A stretch of 64,000 nucleotides of DNA from Acidobacteriota bacterium (GTDB taxonomy: Bacteria > Acidobacteriota > Blastocatellia > Pyrinomonadales > Pyrinomonadaceae), in assembly GCA_025463135.1 (NCBI GenBank), contig JAOAPY010000053.1, forward strand, positions 44,332 through 108,331. Direction: 5' to 3'. Of this stretch, positions 8,821 to 16,749 are shown one piece after another. The stretch's first letter is position 1. The number at the start of each line of letters is the position of its first letter. The notes below the pieces were generated by a model. It worked only from the letters and a program-made list of their open reading frames with translations. It ran no database searches and had not been told where the DNA came from. Made by a program: the position numbers and the translations under genes.

Positions 8821-8864
8821 GTGCGCGGCCAAGCTTGCCAGAAATAGCAGCTTGAGCCGCGCAC
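8821..8864. other. Strong 18-bp hairpin downstream of the small membrane protein gene
   Basis: GTGCGCGGCCAAGCTTGC pairs with GCAGCTTGAGCCGCGCAC across an 8-nt loop, with one bulge. It lies 56 bp past the stop of the minus-strand gene at 8920 and 122 bp past the plus-strand fusion gene, between convergent genes. No T-run follows on either strand, so it could be a REP-like unit or a processing/stability hairpin rather than an intrinsic terminator. The rest of 8700-8919 shows no gene. Confidence 0.55.
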
Positions 8865-8919
8865 CGCGGTTTATTCCAACGTTCGCTTTTGCGACCCGCA
8901 GATCTTTCTACCGTCGTAC

Positions 8920-9216
8920 TTAAGGAGTAGCAGTCGGCGTCATGCCCGGGTAGGCCATGCCGGCGCCGAACGCGAACTGCAGAACAAGCCTGACAATGAT
9001 GAGAAGTGTCCAAACCATCATGATCGTCTTGATGTTAAGGCGAGTCGCATTCATCCAGCCCCAAATAAAGGTCCAAATTCCGCAGGTGATGATCCCGATA
9101 ATCCCGTGCACAGCTCCGGCGTCCTGAAATTGCTTGATAAGCACGATGATCCAACATATCAGGCAACCGATACCTACTAAGATCCCGAGTATACCTATTG
9201 CACCTAAAGCAGCCAT
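8920..9216 (-). CDS. Small three-helix membrane protein, function unknown
   Basis: 98 residues, mostly hydrophobic. Predicted helices: residues 3-27 (AALGAIGILGILVGIGCLIC), about 36-56 (GIIGIITCGIWTFIWGW) and about 62-85 (IKTIMMVWTLLIIVRLVL), then a short PGMTPTATP tail. The start ATG at 9216 has a clear GGAG about 7 nt upstream (GGAGAAACGAAATG), supporting a real gene. It resembles the small glycine-rich inner-membrane proteins often annotated only as hypothetical. No partner is evident, since its neighbours are acyl-ligase genes. Confidence 0.7.
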   Translation of the reverse strand: MAALGAIGILGILVGIGCLICWIIVLIKQFQDAGAVHGIIGIITCGIWTFIWGWMNATRLNIKTIMMVWTLLIIVRLVLQFAFGAGMAYPGMTPTATP

Positions 9217-9535
9217 TTCGTTTCTCCTTCGTTAATTGTTTGGTTGACGAGCGAGCGCGTTAAGATTGAATGAGTCTCACGACTGAGACTGCTCACCGGG
9301 CAGCCCGCCGGCCAATAAAGAATAGGCCGATAGAGTCAGCTGGCAGTGGCAGCGCCTGTGTTACGAAAAACTACCGTTGCGATCGGGCAGAAGTGCCGTC
9401 CGATTTGGACCAAAGACTTTGCGTTGATTATCGCGCGCCATTCTATAGCAGGTTTCCCCATGTACCTAATAATTTTTGCCAGACTTTTCCATGATTATTT
9501 GGCTGCTGGTCAAATGTCGCTGAGGCGACAAGGTT
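9217..9535. other. Intergenic region with no recognised gene
   Basis: 319 bp between two minus-strand genes. It must contain the promoter of the small membrane protein gene, but no convincing -35/-10 pair was picked out. Open frames crossing it have no start signal and no recognisable product. Confidence 0.4.
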
Positions 9536-11083
9536 TCACTCAGAGGAGTTGCGAAGATGTTGAGCCAATTCGCGCTTCAGAAGCTTTCCGGTAGGACCTT
9601 TGGGAATGTCGGCGACGAGCCGAATGGACTTGGGACACTTGTAATCGGCGAGTTTCTCACGACAAAAGTTGATCAAATCCGCCTCATCCACGCTCTGACC
9701 ATTTTTTAGAACCACGAATGCTGCTACCTCTTCACCGTAGAGCGGATCGGGTACGCCAATCGTAGCAGCGGCCGCGACTCCGGGATGCTGGTAAAGAACT
9801 TCGTCAATTTCACGGGGATAGATATTTTCTCCGCCGCGAATGATCATGTCGCTCTTGCGATCGACGATGTAGTAGAAGCCTGACGCGTCTCGATAGCCAA
9901 TATCGCCGGTGTGGAACCAGCCGTTGCGAAAGGCAACTTCATTAGCTGACGGGTTCTTGTAATAACCCTTCAGGATGTTTTCGCCGCGCAGAACTATCTC
10001 GCCAAGCGAACCATCGGGGACATCATTGTCGTCGTCGTCAACAACTTTCATTTCGTTACCAATGGGCATACCACATGAACCCGCGCGTCGCCGTTCGTCG
10101 GGAGGATTGAAGGTCGAGCGGCAGGTGGATTCCGAAAGTCCGTATCCTTCGATAACCAGGCAATGAAAGGTCTCTTCAAAACGCTTGAGCACTTCAGCAG
10201 GTACAGGTGCGGAACCACACATAGCAAAGCGCAGTTGCTCGGTCTTCAGTCCCGCAGGCACGCCATTTGGATAATTGCTGAGCAGCATCGAAAGCATCGT
10301 GGCGACCGAACCAAAGGACGTCACCTCATAGTGGGAAATAATTTTCCAAAAACGCGACACAGAGAATTTTGGACTGACCACCGACGAGCCTCCCGCATAA
10401 AGCGCGGACATGGTCGTAACCGATACGGCGTTCATGTGGAACAGAGGCATCACAGTCAGCAGTCGATCCGTTTCCGTGAAACCAAGCCACTCGCTTATCT
10501 GACGGGCATTCGCGATCAGGTTGCCGTGCGTCAGCAGGCAGCCCTTCGGCTTGCCGGTAGTGCCGGAGGTATAAATGATGATGGCTTCGTCGTCGGTGTC
10601 GAGACTGGGAAATGCGGGCGCTGTGGCATTGCTGAAGCCCCGGGTCGCCTCCGCTTGGTCGTCGAACTGGATTACTGCGCGCAGGTTGGAGAGTTCTGTC
10701 TGAATGCTATCCACGAGCGGTTGAAATTCAGAGTGTAAAATCAAGGCCCTGGCTTCTGAGTTCGAGATTACGTAGGAGATCTCCTGCGCTTTCAGAAGAG
10801 AATTTATCGGTCCCGCGAGTGCCCCTAACTTCCAACAGGCGAAGTAGGCGATGATGTACTCGGCGCCGTTGGGCATTAACAAGCTGACGACGTCGCCTTT
10901 CCCGATTCCTTGAGAGACGAGCAAGGCGGCTACGCGGTTGACGGCCTTATCAAACTCGGCATAAGTAAACTGGCGGCCATCCGCTTCCGAAAAAAGAAAG
11001 GGTGCATCCGCAGCGGCGGATGCCCTTTGCTCCAGGAGTTCGCGCAGGTTGATCGGGGCCTTTTTTTGGTCCGTGGTGGTCAT
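9536..11083 (-). CDS. Acyl-CoA synthetase (class I adenylate-forming enzyme)
   Basis: 515 residues, full-length ANL-superfamily ligase that activates a carboxylate with ATP and joins it to CoA. Motifs: P-loop-like IIIYTSGTTGKPKGC (about 175-190), A5 region EGYGLSEST, A7 WFHTGDIGYRD, A8 DRKSDMIIRGGENIYPREID, and the C-terminal catalytic Lys in PKGPTGKLLKREL. The substrate is not readable from sequence; overall layout resembles medium/long-chain or 4-coumarate-type ligases. Unlike the ligase at 5937 it is a stand-alone enzyme. It is transcribed away from the aldehyde dehydrogenase gene. Confidence 0.9.
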   Translation of the reverse strand: MTTTDQKKAPINLRELLEQRASAAADAPFLFSEADGRQFTYAEFDKAVNRVAALLVSQGIGKGDVVSLLMPNGAEYIIAYFACWKLGALAGPINSLLKAQEISYVISNSEARALILHSEFQPLVDSIQTELSNLRAVIQFDDQAEATRGFSNATAPAFPSLDTDDEAIIIYTSGTTGKPKGCLLTHGNLIANARQISEWLGFTETDRLLTVMPLFHMNAVSVTTMSALYAGGSSVVSPKFSVSRFWKIISHYEVTSFGSVATMLSMLLSNYPNGVPAGLKTEQLRFAMCGSAPVPAEVLKRFEETFHCLVIEGYGLSESTCRSTFNPPDERRRAGSCGMPIGNEMKVVDDDDNDVPDGSLGEIVLRGENILKGYYKNPSANEVAFRNGWFHTGDIGYRDASGFYYIVDRKSDMIIRGGENIYPREIDEVLYQHPGVAAAATIGVPDPLYGEEVAAFVVLKNGQSVDEADLINFCREKLADYKCPKSIRLVADIPKGPTGKLLKRELAQHLRNSSE

Positions 11084-11145
11084 GGTTTTCGTTGCTATAA
11101 CTTTGAACTAATCTGGATTGCGGGGCAAGCGCCGCAACCGCTTTA

Positions 11146-11270
11146 TGTCCGACAAACTTCAGTTTGTCGCCGCTTGCTCAAAAATCGCCTTCTGAGACAA
11201 AATTTTACCCAAACGATCACAGACTGACGTCTATGCTGCTTCAAATCGACAAACTGAAGTTTGTCGGACA
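11146..11270. repeat. Family B inverted palindrome pair, copy 2
   Basis: Left arm TGTCCGACAAACTTCAGTTT (11146 onward, ending GTCG at 11169) and right arm CGACAAACTGAAGTTTGTCG plus GACA (11247-11270) with about 77 bp between. It is placed between divergent genes, in the likely promoter region of the aldehyde dehydrogenase gene. Confidence 0.8.
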
Positions 11271-11382
11271 TTTTAGAACTGCAGCTTGCGTCCAGGCCTC
11301 CCGGGGCGCTCCAAAAAGGATTGTGATATATTGCTGGGCACAACGATTCCGGAACACTTTGACTGTACTGCCGAATAATTCT

Positions 11383-12861
11383 ATGGATACCTATCGCAAT
11401 TTCATAGGCGGGGAATGGGTCGAGTCGACTTCCTCCCGCATGGTCCAAAATCTTAACCCGGCGAATACTGATGACGTCATCGGCAGCGTGCGACAGGCCA
11501 CCCGCGACGAGGCGAAACGCGCTGTCGATGCGGCCGCTGAAGCCTTTCGCGGTTGGCGTGCTACGCCTGCTCCAGCGCGCGGTAGAATCGTGGCGCGCGC
11601 TGCGCGTTTGCTGGAGGACCACAAGGAAGAACTCGCCCAAATCCTGACTCGCGAAGAAGGCAAGACCATTGCTGAGTCGCGCGGCGAACTCCAGCGCTCG
11701 ATCAATGTCGCGGAATTTTGTGCCGGCGAATCGCGCCGCATGAATGGCGAGACGATTCAGTCCGAACTATCTTCGAACTTTGCGTATACGATCAAACAGC
11801 CGCTGGGAGTGGTTGCCTGTGTGACGCCATGGAATTTTCCGGTGGCCATCCCGGTATGGAAGGTCGCGCCGGCGCTGGTGGCCGGCAACACGGTCGTATT
11901 CAAACCGGCAACGCTGACTCCGGCAACGGGCGTACGCATAGTTGAACTCTTTCAAGAGGCGGGCATCCCGCCCGGCGTGCTCAACCTGATTATCGGATCC
12001 GGCTCAGAAGCGGGCGATGCGATTATCAACCATCCCGCAGTCAAGGCAGTTTCTTTTACCGGCTCGAACCAGGTCGGCATTCGCCTTTATGAGGAAGTGT
12101 CGAGGCGCGGCGCCAAGGTGCAGTGCGAGATGGGTGGCAAGAATCCGGTGCTGGTCATGGAGGACGCCGATATGGAGCTGGCGGTTGAATCCACGGCGCA
12201 GGGCGCGTTCGGTTCTTCAGGCCAACGCTGCACCGCCACCAGTCGGGTCGTCGTGGTTAACGACGTCGCCGATGAATTTGTTGAGCGCATTGCGAAACGC
12301 GCCGGTTCAATGCGTATCGGCGCGGGAAATGATCCAGCCACCGAGATGGGGCCAACTGTCGACGAGGACCAGTTCAAAACTGTCTTGAGTTATATCGACA
12401 TCGGACGCGACGATGGCGCGACGTTGGTTTGCGGCGGCTCACGCGCGATGGGCGATGGCCTGGACAAGGGATACTTCGTCAACCCTACGGTGTTCGATCA
12501 CGTGACCGCGGATATGCGTATTGCGCGCGAAGAGATCTTTGGTCCGGTGCTTTCAGTTTTGCGAGTCAAGGATTTCGACGAAGCGATGCAGGTAGCAAAC
12601 GATTGCGAATATGGCTTGTCGTCCTCGATTTTTACGACCGACGCAGTGCGCGTCTTTCGCTTTGTCGATGAGATTGAGACGGGCATGACCCACATAAATT
12701 CGCCCACCACCGGCGGCGAAGCGCACATTCCGTTTGGCGGTATCAAAGGAACCGGCATTGGTGATCGTGAACAGGGCTCGACAGCGCTGGATTTCTACAC
12801 AGACTTGAAGGTTGTGTACGTCGACTACACTGGTCGCAAGCGGGAAGGGAATCTGTACTAG
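11383..12861 (+). CDS. Aldehyde dehydrogenase (NAD(P)+-dependent semialdehyde dehydrogenase)
   Basis: 492-residue ALDH-superfamily enzyme. The start at ATG 11383 gives [13 protein letters not shown], the normal family N-terminus; the open frame upstream is non-conserved. Visible features: [12 protein letters not shown] and [11 protein letters not shown] (cofactor cleft), [10 protein letters not shown] (general-base Glu), SGQRCTATS (catalytic Cys, about residue 285) and [10 protein letters not shown]. Overall it resembles the 2-oxoglutarate / succinate semialdehyde dehydrogenase branch. It heads a plus-strand run with uracil-degradation genes, so malonate semialdehyde from beta-alanine is a plausible substrate, but that is inference from neighbours only. 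Confidence 0.85.
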   Translation: MDTYRNFIGGEWVESTSSRMVQNLNPANTDDVIGSVRQATRDEAKRAVDAAAEAFRGWRATPAPARGRIVARAARLLEDHKEELAQILTREEGKTIAESRGELQRSINVAEFCAGESRRMNGETIQSELSSNFAYTIKQPLGVVACVTPWNFPVAIPVWKVAPALVAGNTVVFKPATLTPATGVRIVELFQEAGIPPGVLNLIIGSGSEAGDAIINHPAVKAVSFTGSNQVGIRLYEEVSRRGAKVQCEMGGKNPVLVMEDADMELAVESTAQGAFGSSGQRCTATSRVVVVNDVADEFVERIAKRAGSMRIGAGNDPATEMGPTVDEDQFKTVLSYIDIGRDDGATLVCGGSRAMGDGLDKGYFVNPTVFDHVTADMRIAREEIFGPVLSVLRVKDFDEAMQVANDCEYGLSSSIFTTDAVRVFRFVDEIETGMTHINSPTTGGEAHIPFGGIKGTGIGDREQGSTALDFYTDLKVVYVDYTGRKREGNLY

Positions 12862-12887
12862 GGCGATTGAACTTCAGGAGGGGAAAA

Positions 12888-13079
12888 GTGAGATCAATAA
12901 AGTACACATTTTGGCAAGACGGCGAATTCTTTCTGGGTTATCTAAATGAATACCCTGAGTACTGGACACAGGGATACTCGAAAGATGAGTTATTGGACAA
13001 CCTTAAGGATCTACTGATTGATCTTGAGTCGGAAGGAATTCCCTTTGTCAGAAAAGTTGAAGAGATGGCGGTCGCCTGA
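12888..13079 (+). CDS. hicB: HicB-family antitoxin-like protein
   Basis: 63 residues starting MRSIKYTFWQDGEFFLGYLN, the degenerate RNase-H-like HicB fold with the usual W/Y-rich beta strands followed by the YSKDELLDNLKDL helix. GTG at 12888 is chosen because AGGAGGGG (12876-12883) lies 4-5 nt upstream; an earlier TTG at 12867 would place this ribosome site inside the gene. The stop overlaps the start of a decayed hicA (TGATG at 13077-13081). HicB proteins bind and neutralise the HicA mRNA interferase. With hicA broken this copy is an orphan and may persist neutrally or act on another HicA. Confidence 0.75.
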   Translation: MRSIKYTFWQDGEFFLGYLNEYPEYWTQGYSKDELLDNLKDLLIDLESEGIPFVRKVEEMAVA

Positions 13080-13264
13080 TGAAGAGACGCGACCTCGTGA
13101 AGACATTGGAGGATGGGGTGTGTGCTGGTGCGTCATGGCGGTAACCATGTGGTACACGAACCCATTGACCAAACAATCTCAGCCGGTTCCTCGCCATAAC
13201 GAGATTAATGAGCCTCGCCAAGGGCATTATCAAGAAGCTAATAAAGGATGAACCTGCAAACTGA
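13079..13264 (+). pseudogene. hicA: Decayed HicA toxin gene with three frameshifts
   Basis: HicA-like sequence is readable only by changing frame three times: MKRRDLVKTLEDG from ATG 13079, then LVRHGGNHV from 13125, then YTNPLTKQSQPVPRHNEINE from 13153, then LAKGIIKKLIKDEPAN from 13214 to the TGA at 13262-13264. Each shift is +1, so the last segment returns to the original frame. Concatenated, this is a complete dsRBD-like HicA (basic N-terminus, RHGGNH catalytic-His segment, PVPRHNEIN). In the actual frame translation stops after about 21 residues. Its start overlaps the hicB stop, showing an original coupled hicB-hicA operon. Confidence 0.72.
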
Positions 13265-13286
13265 TCGCTAACCCAGTGAGAGATCC

Positions 13287-13520
13287 ATGTCAAGCAACAT
13301 TCCCATCGCCAGCCAGATGTCTATTCGAGAAGCGGGATTCGATGAGTCGCCGCCCATGCATGACGACGCAGTTGCACTGCTTGACAGCGCTGGTGTCGGC
13401 TACATCAAAAAGCCCGAATCCTTCCGCATTACCATTGACAAGAAGATCATCGAGTCAAAGTCAGAGGTGTTCGACAAATTGGTTGAATTAGTGAAACGAG
13501 GTGTGGATGGAAGGGGTTAA
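13287..13520 (+). CDS. Small hypothetical protein
   Basis: 77 residues, start ATG 13287, beginning MSSNIPIASQMSIREAGFDE, with a later ATG at 13317 also possible. Composition is soluble and mixed-charge, with a C-terminal segment (KKIIESKSEVFDKLVELVKRG) that looks like a strand plus amphipathic helix. No family was recognised. It sits between the hicBA remnant and the aminotransferase gene, 20 bp upstream of the latter. The weak upstream ribosome site makes it less secure than its neighbours. Confidence 0.4.
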   Translation: MSSNIPIASQMSIREAGFDESPPMHDDAVALLDSAGVGYIKKPESFRITIDKKIIESKSEVFDKLVELVKRGVDGRG

Positions 13521-13540
13521 CAAAAGGTCGAGAGAACACG

Positions 13541-14854
13541 ATGAGCACAGTCGAAGCCAAAACCACGCCATCAGAAATCATTCGCAAGCACAAAGAATTT
13601 CTTTTTCCGGCCGTGGCCATGTATTACCAGGAGCCCATTGCGCTGGTGCGAGGCGAAGGCCACCATGTCTGGGATGATCAGGACAACAAATATCTTGATT
13701 GCTTTGGCGGCGTGCTCACGGTCAGCGTGGGCCATGCACATCCAAAAGTCACGGAAGCGATTATCAATCAGGTCAAGACTCTGCAGCACACATCAACGCT
13801 TTACGCCAACAAACCGCAATCAGACCTGGCGGAAAAGCTTTATCAGATCACTCCCGGACCTCTCAAGAAATCATTCTTTACGAATAGCGGCACTGAGGCT
13901 GACGACACAGCTATTCATGCGGCCAAGTTGGCGACCGGCCGGCATGAGATCGTGGTGCTGCGACACAGTTACAGCGGACGCTCAGCCACCGCCTTATCGG
14001 CGATGGGCCATGCGCCCTGGCGTCCCCTGCTGCCACAGGTCGCCGGTTTTGTTCACGCGCGCGCGCCTTACTGCTATCGCTGCCCTTTCAAACTAACTTA
14101 TCCGGAATGTGGTCTCGCCTGCGCCGACGACATGGAAGAGTTGATCATGACGACGACCACCGGTGAAATCGCTGCTTTTATGGCCGAGCCGATTCTCGGT
14201 GTGGGCGGTTTTATCGTGCCGCCTCCGGGTTATTTTGAGCGCGCCGTCGAAATAACACGCAAGCATGGCGGCCTCTTCATCGCCGATGAAGTGCAGACCG
14301 CGTGGGGGCGTACCGGCGATAAGTGGTTCGGCATCGAGCATTGGGACGTACAGCCCGACATCATCACTTCAGCCAAAGGACTGGGTAACGGTGTGCCCAT
14401 CGGCATCACCGTGGCGACCGAGGATGTGGCGAACAAATATCCAGGCCTAACTTTCTCCACCTTCGGTGGGAATCCGGTTTCCATGACGGCGGCGCTGGCC
14501 GTCATCAAAGTCATTGAAGATGAGAACCTCAGACACAATGCGACCGAGGTTGGCGGTTACCTGCGCCAGCGGCTGGAAGAACTGAAAGAAAAATACGCCG
14601 CCATCGGGGACGTGCGCGGTATGGGCTTGATGCAGGGTCTCGAGTTGGTGAAAGATCGCGAGACGAAGGAACCAGCGCCGGAAACGGTGGCGAAGGTCTT
14701 TGAAGAAACCAGGCGCCGGCGAGTGCTGATTGGGAAAGGTGGACTGTACGGCAACGTCATTCGCACCGGTTTGATGCTGAATTCGACCAGGGACCACGTA
14801 GACGAATTGATTCAGGCGCTCGATGCAGGGTTCAGTTCCTTGAGTGCCAACTGA
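13541..14854 (+). CDS. Class III aminotransferase (AGXT2 / beta-alanine aminotransferase-like)
   Basis: 437-residue PLP-dependent fold-type I transaminase. Signatures: FFTNSGTEADDTAIHAAK (phosphate-binding), FIADEVQTAWGRTG (cofactor Asp), TSAKGLGNGVPIG (Schiff-base Lys, about residue 280) and FSTFGGNPVSMTAAL. A short cysteine-rich insert (CYRCPFKLTYPECGLACAD, about 185-205) is characteristic of the AGXT2-like branch, which transaminates beta-alanine, 3-aminoisobutyrate or alanine/glyoxylate. Close linkage to dihydropyrimidinase and ureidopropionase supports beta-alanine (uracil-derived) or 3-aminoisobutyrate (thymine-derived) as substrate, giving a semialdehyde for the aldehyde dehydrogenase at 11383. 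Confidence 0.88.
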   Translation: MSTVEAKTTPSEIIRKHKEFLFPAVAMYYQEPIALVRGEGHHVWDDQDNKYLDCFGGVLTVSVGHAHPKVTEAIINQVKTLQHTSTLYANKPQSDLAEKLYQITPGPLKKSFFTNSGTEADDTAIHAAKLATGRHEIVVLRHSYSGRSATALSAMGHAPWRPLLPQVAGFVHARAPYCYRCPFKLTYPECGLACADDMEELIMTTTTGEIAAFMAEPILGVGGFIVPPPGYFERAVEITRKHGGLFIADEVQTAWGRTGDKWFGIEHWDVQPDIITSAKGLGNGVPIGITVATEDVANKYPGLTFSTFGGNPVSMTAALAVIKVIEDENLRHNATEVGGYLRQRLEELKEKYAAIGDVRGMGLMQGLELVKDRETKEPAPETVAKVFEETRRRRVLIGKGGLYGNVIRTGLMLNSTRDHVDELIQALDAGFSSLSAN

Positions 14855-14890
14855 AGTCCAACCATTGTGTCGGCGTGAAAACCTGCTCAC

Positions 14891-15931
14891 ATGAATACCA
14901 ATCAAAGGAGTCCACCTGTAGTCATGGCCATACTTTTCCTGTTTGTGTTTTCGTTGCTCTTCCAGACAACGATTTCGGCGCAAGACCCGCCGCAAAATGC
15001 TAACCCACGAGCGGTGCCGCTGGATGCTACCAGTGACGTTGGTGCTTATCGGAAGGGTGAAAAAATCTCGCATGACTTTCTGATTAAAAACGAGGGCAAG
15101 TCCCCGCTGCTGATCACGGAAGCACGACCATCATGCGGATGTACAGTGGCGGAGTTTGATAAGACGATCGGCCCCGGGGCAGTGGGCAAGGTTCGCGTTG
15201 TGGTTGATACGTCCGCACTTTTCGGTGCGATCGCTAAAGGGGTCACGGTCCTTACCAATGATCCGTTGCTTCCTCAATTCCAACTCATCCTGCGCGCCAA
15301 CGTTGCCCCTCTCATAACCGTCAAGCCAGGCTATGCGCGGTTTCTGATTGTGCAAGACGACAGTGCACCAAGCGAAAGCATTCAGGTCTTATCCGCAGCC
15401 GACGGCACACCGTTCGACGTGCTGCGCGCGGAAACCGGCGTTGCGGGACTGAAGGTGACCTACCACGAGGCTACCGCGGCTGAGCGACTGCCGAACTTAG
15501 CGGGCAAACAGTGGGTGTTGCGCCTGGTGCTTGCGAGTGACGCGCCGGTGGGTTCGCTGTCTGATTATGTGCATGTCACCACGAACCATCCACAACAGAG
15601 ACAGGTGGATATTCCCGTCTCCGGTTTTGTGCGGCCGTTATTCACGTCGACACCGTCCGAAGCACAGTTTGGATCGGCGAATGTTCCCATTGGGCAAATC
15701 CTTATCCTGCGCAATTTTTCCACCCAATCGATTGCGCTAACCAGCGTTGAGAGCGATACAAAGGGAATCGACGTTCTCCTGGAACCAGTTGAGCAGGGCC
15801 GGGAATACAACCTCAAGATCGCGCTCCAAACCAACGTCGCCAAAGGACCACTCAACGGCAAGATAACCATTCACACCGACAGCAAGAAGGTGCCCGTGCT
15901 GGTGATTCCGGTGAAGGGAACGATCCGGTGA
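14891..15931 (+). CDS. Secreted DUF1573-domain protein
   Basis: 346 residues with a cleavable-type signal (hydrophobic stretch AILFLFVFSLLFQTTISAQ, residues 14-32). The DUF1573 immunoglobulin-like module follows: SHDFLIKNEGKSPLLITEARPSCGCTVAEF at about 58-88, with the hallmark SCGCT, then two further beta-sandwich segments to the C-terminus (PVKGTIR). Family members are exported or periplasmic proteins with no established biochemical role; the CGC motif suggests metal or thiol chemistry. It lies between the aminotransferase and the transposase unit, with no evident functional link to pyrimidine catabolism. Confidence 0.8.
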   Translation: MNTNQRSPPVVMAILFLFVFSLLFQTTISAQDPPQNANPRAVPLDATSDVGAYRKGEKISHDFLIKNEGKSPLLITEARPSCGCTVAEFDKTIGPGAVGKVRVVVDTSALFGAIAKGVTVLTNDPLLPQFQLILRANVAPLITVKPGYARFLIVQDDSAPSESIQVLSAADGTPFDVLRAETGVAGLKVTYHEATAAERLPNLAGKQWVLRLVLASDAPVGSLSDYVHVTTNHPQQRQVDIPVSGFVRPLFTSTPSEAQFGSANVPIGQILILRNFSTQSIALTSVESDTKGIDVLLEPVEQGREYNLKIALQTNVAKGPLNGKITIHTDSKKVPVLVIPVKGTIR

Positions 15932-15983
15932 GGAGATGCGAGCGCCTGATTGCGCGATTGAGGGGACCAGAAAATCTGAAAGG

Positions 15984-16681
15984 TTTGCGGCTCTGCCGCA
16001 CGATGTGCGGAAAGGCTCTGCCTTTCCGTAAGTATTGTTTTTGAATCAAGAGGCTACGCCTCCAATGCCGACAATTTCCAAAGACACGCCCAGTCTTTAT
16101 CTCACAGCCGTGGCAAAGGACCGTCTGCCCGTTTTTCGTACTGATGCAATAAAGATTGTTGCTTGCAATGCTCTTGCGGAGGCTCGTAAATCCTGCCGCT
16201 TCCAGCTCTACGCCTATGTCATCATGCCGGACCACTTGCACGCAATAACCGATAGCGTTCAGAAGCCTTCAAAGGTCTTGCGCTATATCAACGGGATCAT
16301 CAGCCGACGCGTGATTGATCATCTGAAGGAGGGCGGCCATAATACTTCGCTCCAGAAACTAAGGCATGAAACCAGGGAACGAGGCTATCAGTATTCACTC
16401 TGGGAGCACCACAATAACGCGTTCCTGATTACGAGTGAGAGCATGTTTATGGAGAAGGTAAATTACATTCATCAGAATCCTGTAAAGGCCGGATTGGTTG
16501 AGCGACTTGAGGATTATCGCTGGTCAAGTATTCGATGGTGGAACGGCTGTCCGCTCGAGGATGAACCGCTGACGGTAGATATTGAAGAGATTTCATGGAG
16601 AAGAGGCGTAGCCTCGAAAAGACATTGAAGGCTGATCGGAAAGGCATAGCCTTTCCGCACATCGGGCGGCAAAGCCGCAAA
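15984..16681 (+). mobile_element. RAYT transposase unit bounded by matching REP inverted repeats
   Basis: A 45-bp block at 15984-16028 (TTTGCGGCTCTGCCGCACGA onward) is repeated in inverse at 16637-16681 with three mismatches. A 13-bp block GAGGCTACGCCTC at 16050-16062 is repeated in inverse at 16603-16615 without mismatch. Both sides have the same 21-bp spacer length. Each outer block is made of two palindromes (GCGGC..GCCGC and CGGAAAGGC..GCCTTTCCG). The transposase gene fills the middle. A degenerate relative of the outer block lies at 26705-26743. Confidence 0.85.
16065..16628 (+). CDS. REP-associated tyrosine transposase (RAYT, Y1/HUH family)
   Basis: 187-residue single-strand nuclease of the IS200-like Y1 transposase superfamily. 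The HUH metal site is MPDHLHAI (His57, His59) and the nucleophilic tyrosine is Tyr134 in VNYIHQNPVKAGLV; both match RAYT consensus. The start at ATG 16065 lies two bases after the upstream 13-bp repeat, and the last codons (RRGVASKRH) are written inside the downstream copy of that repeat. RAYTs are domesticated transposases thought to mobilise REP/BIME palindromes at a distance. The flanking repeats should be the cognate sequence of this enzyme. Intact reading frame, so possibly active. Confidence 0.9.
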   Translation: MPTISKDTPSLYLTAVAKDRLPVFRTDAIKIVACNALAEARKSCRFQLYAYVIMPDHLHAITDSVQKPSKVLRYINGIISRRVIDHLKEGGHNTSLQKLRHETRERGYQYSLWEHHNNAFLITSESMFMEKVNYIHQNPVKAGLVERLEDYRWSSIRWWNGCPLEDEPLTVDIEEISWRRGVASKRH

Positions 16682-16749
16682 CTCGACCCAAATCGATGAT
16701 GAGAAAGTCCGTGCGCACGAACTATTAATTCAACACTGAGCAAAACAAA

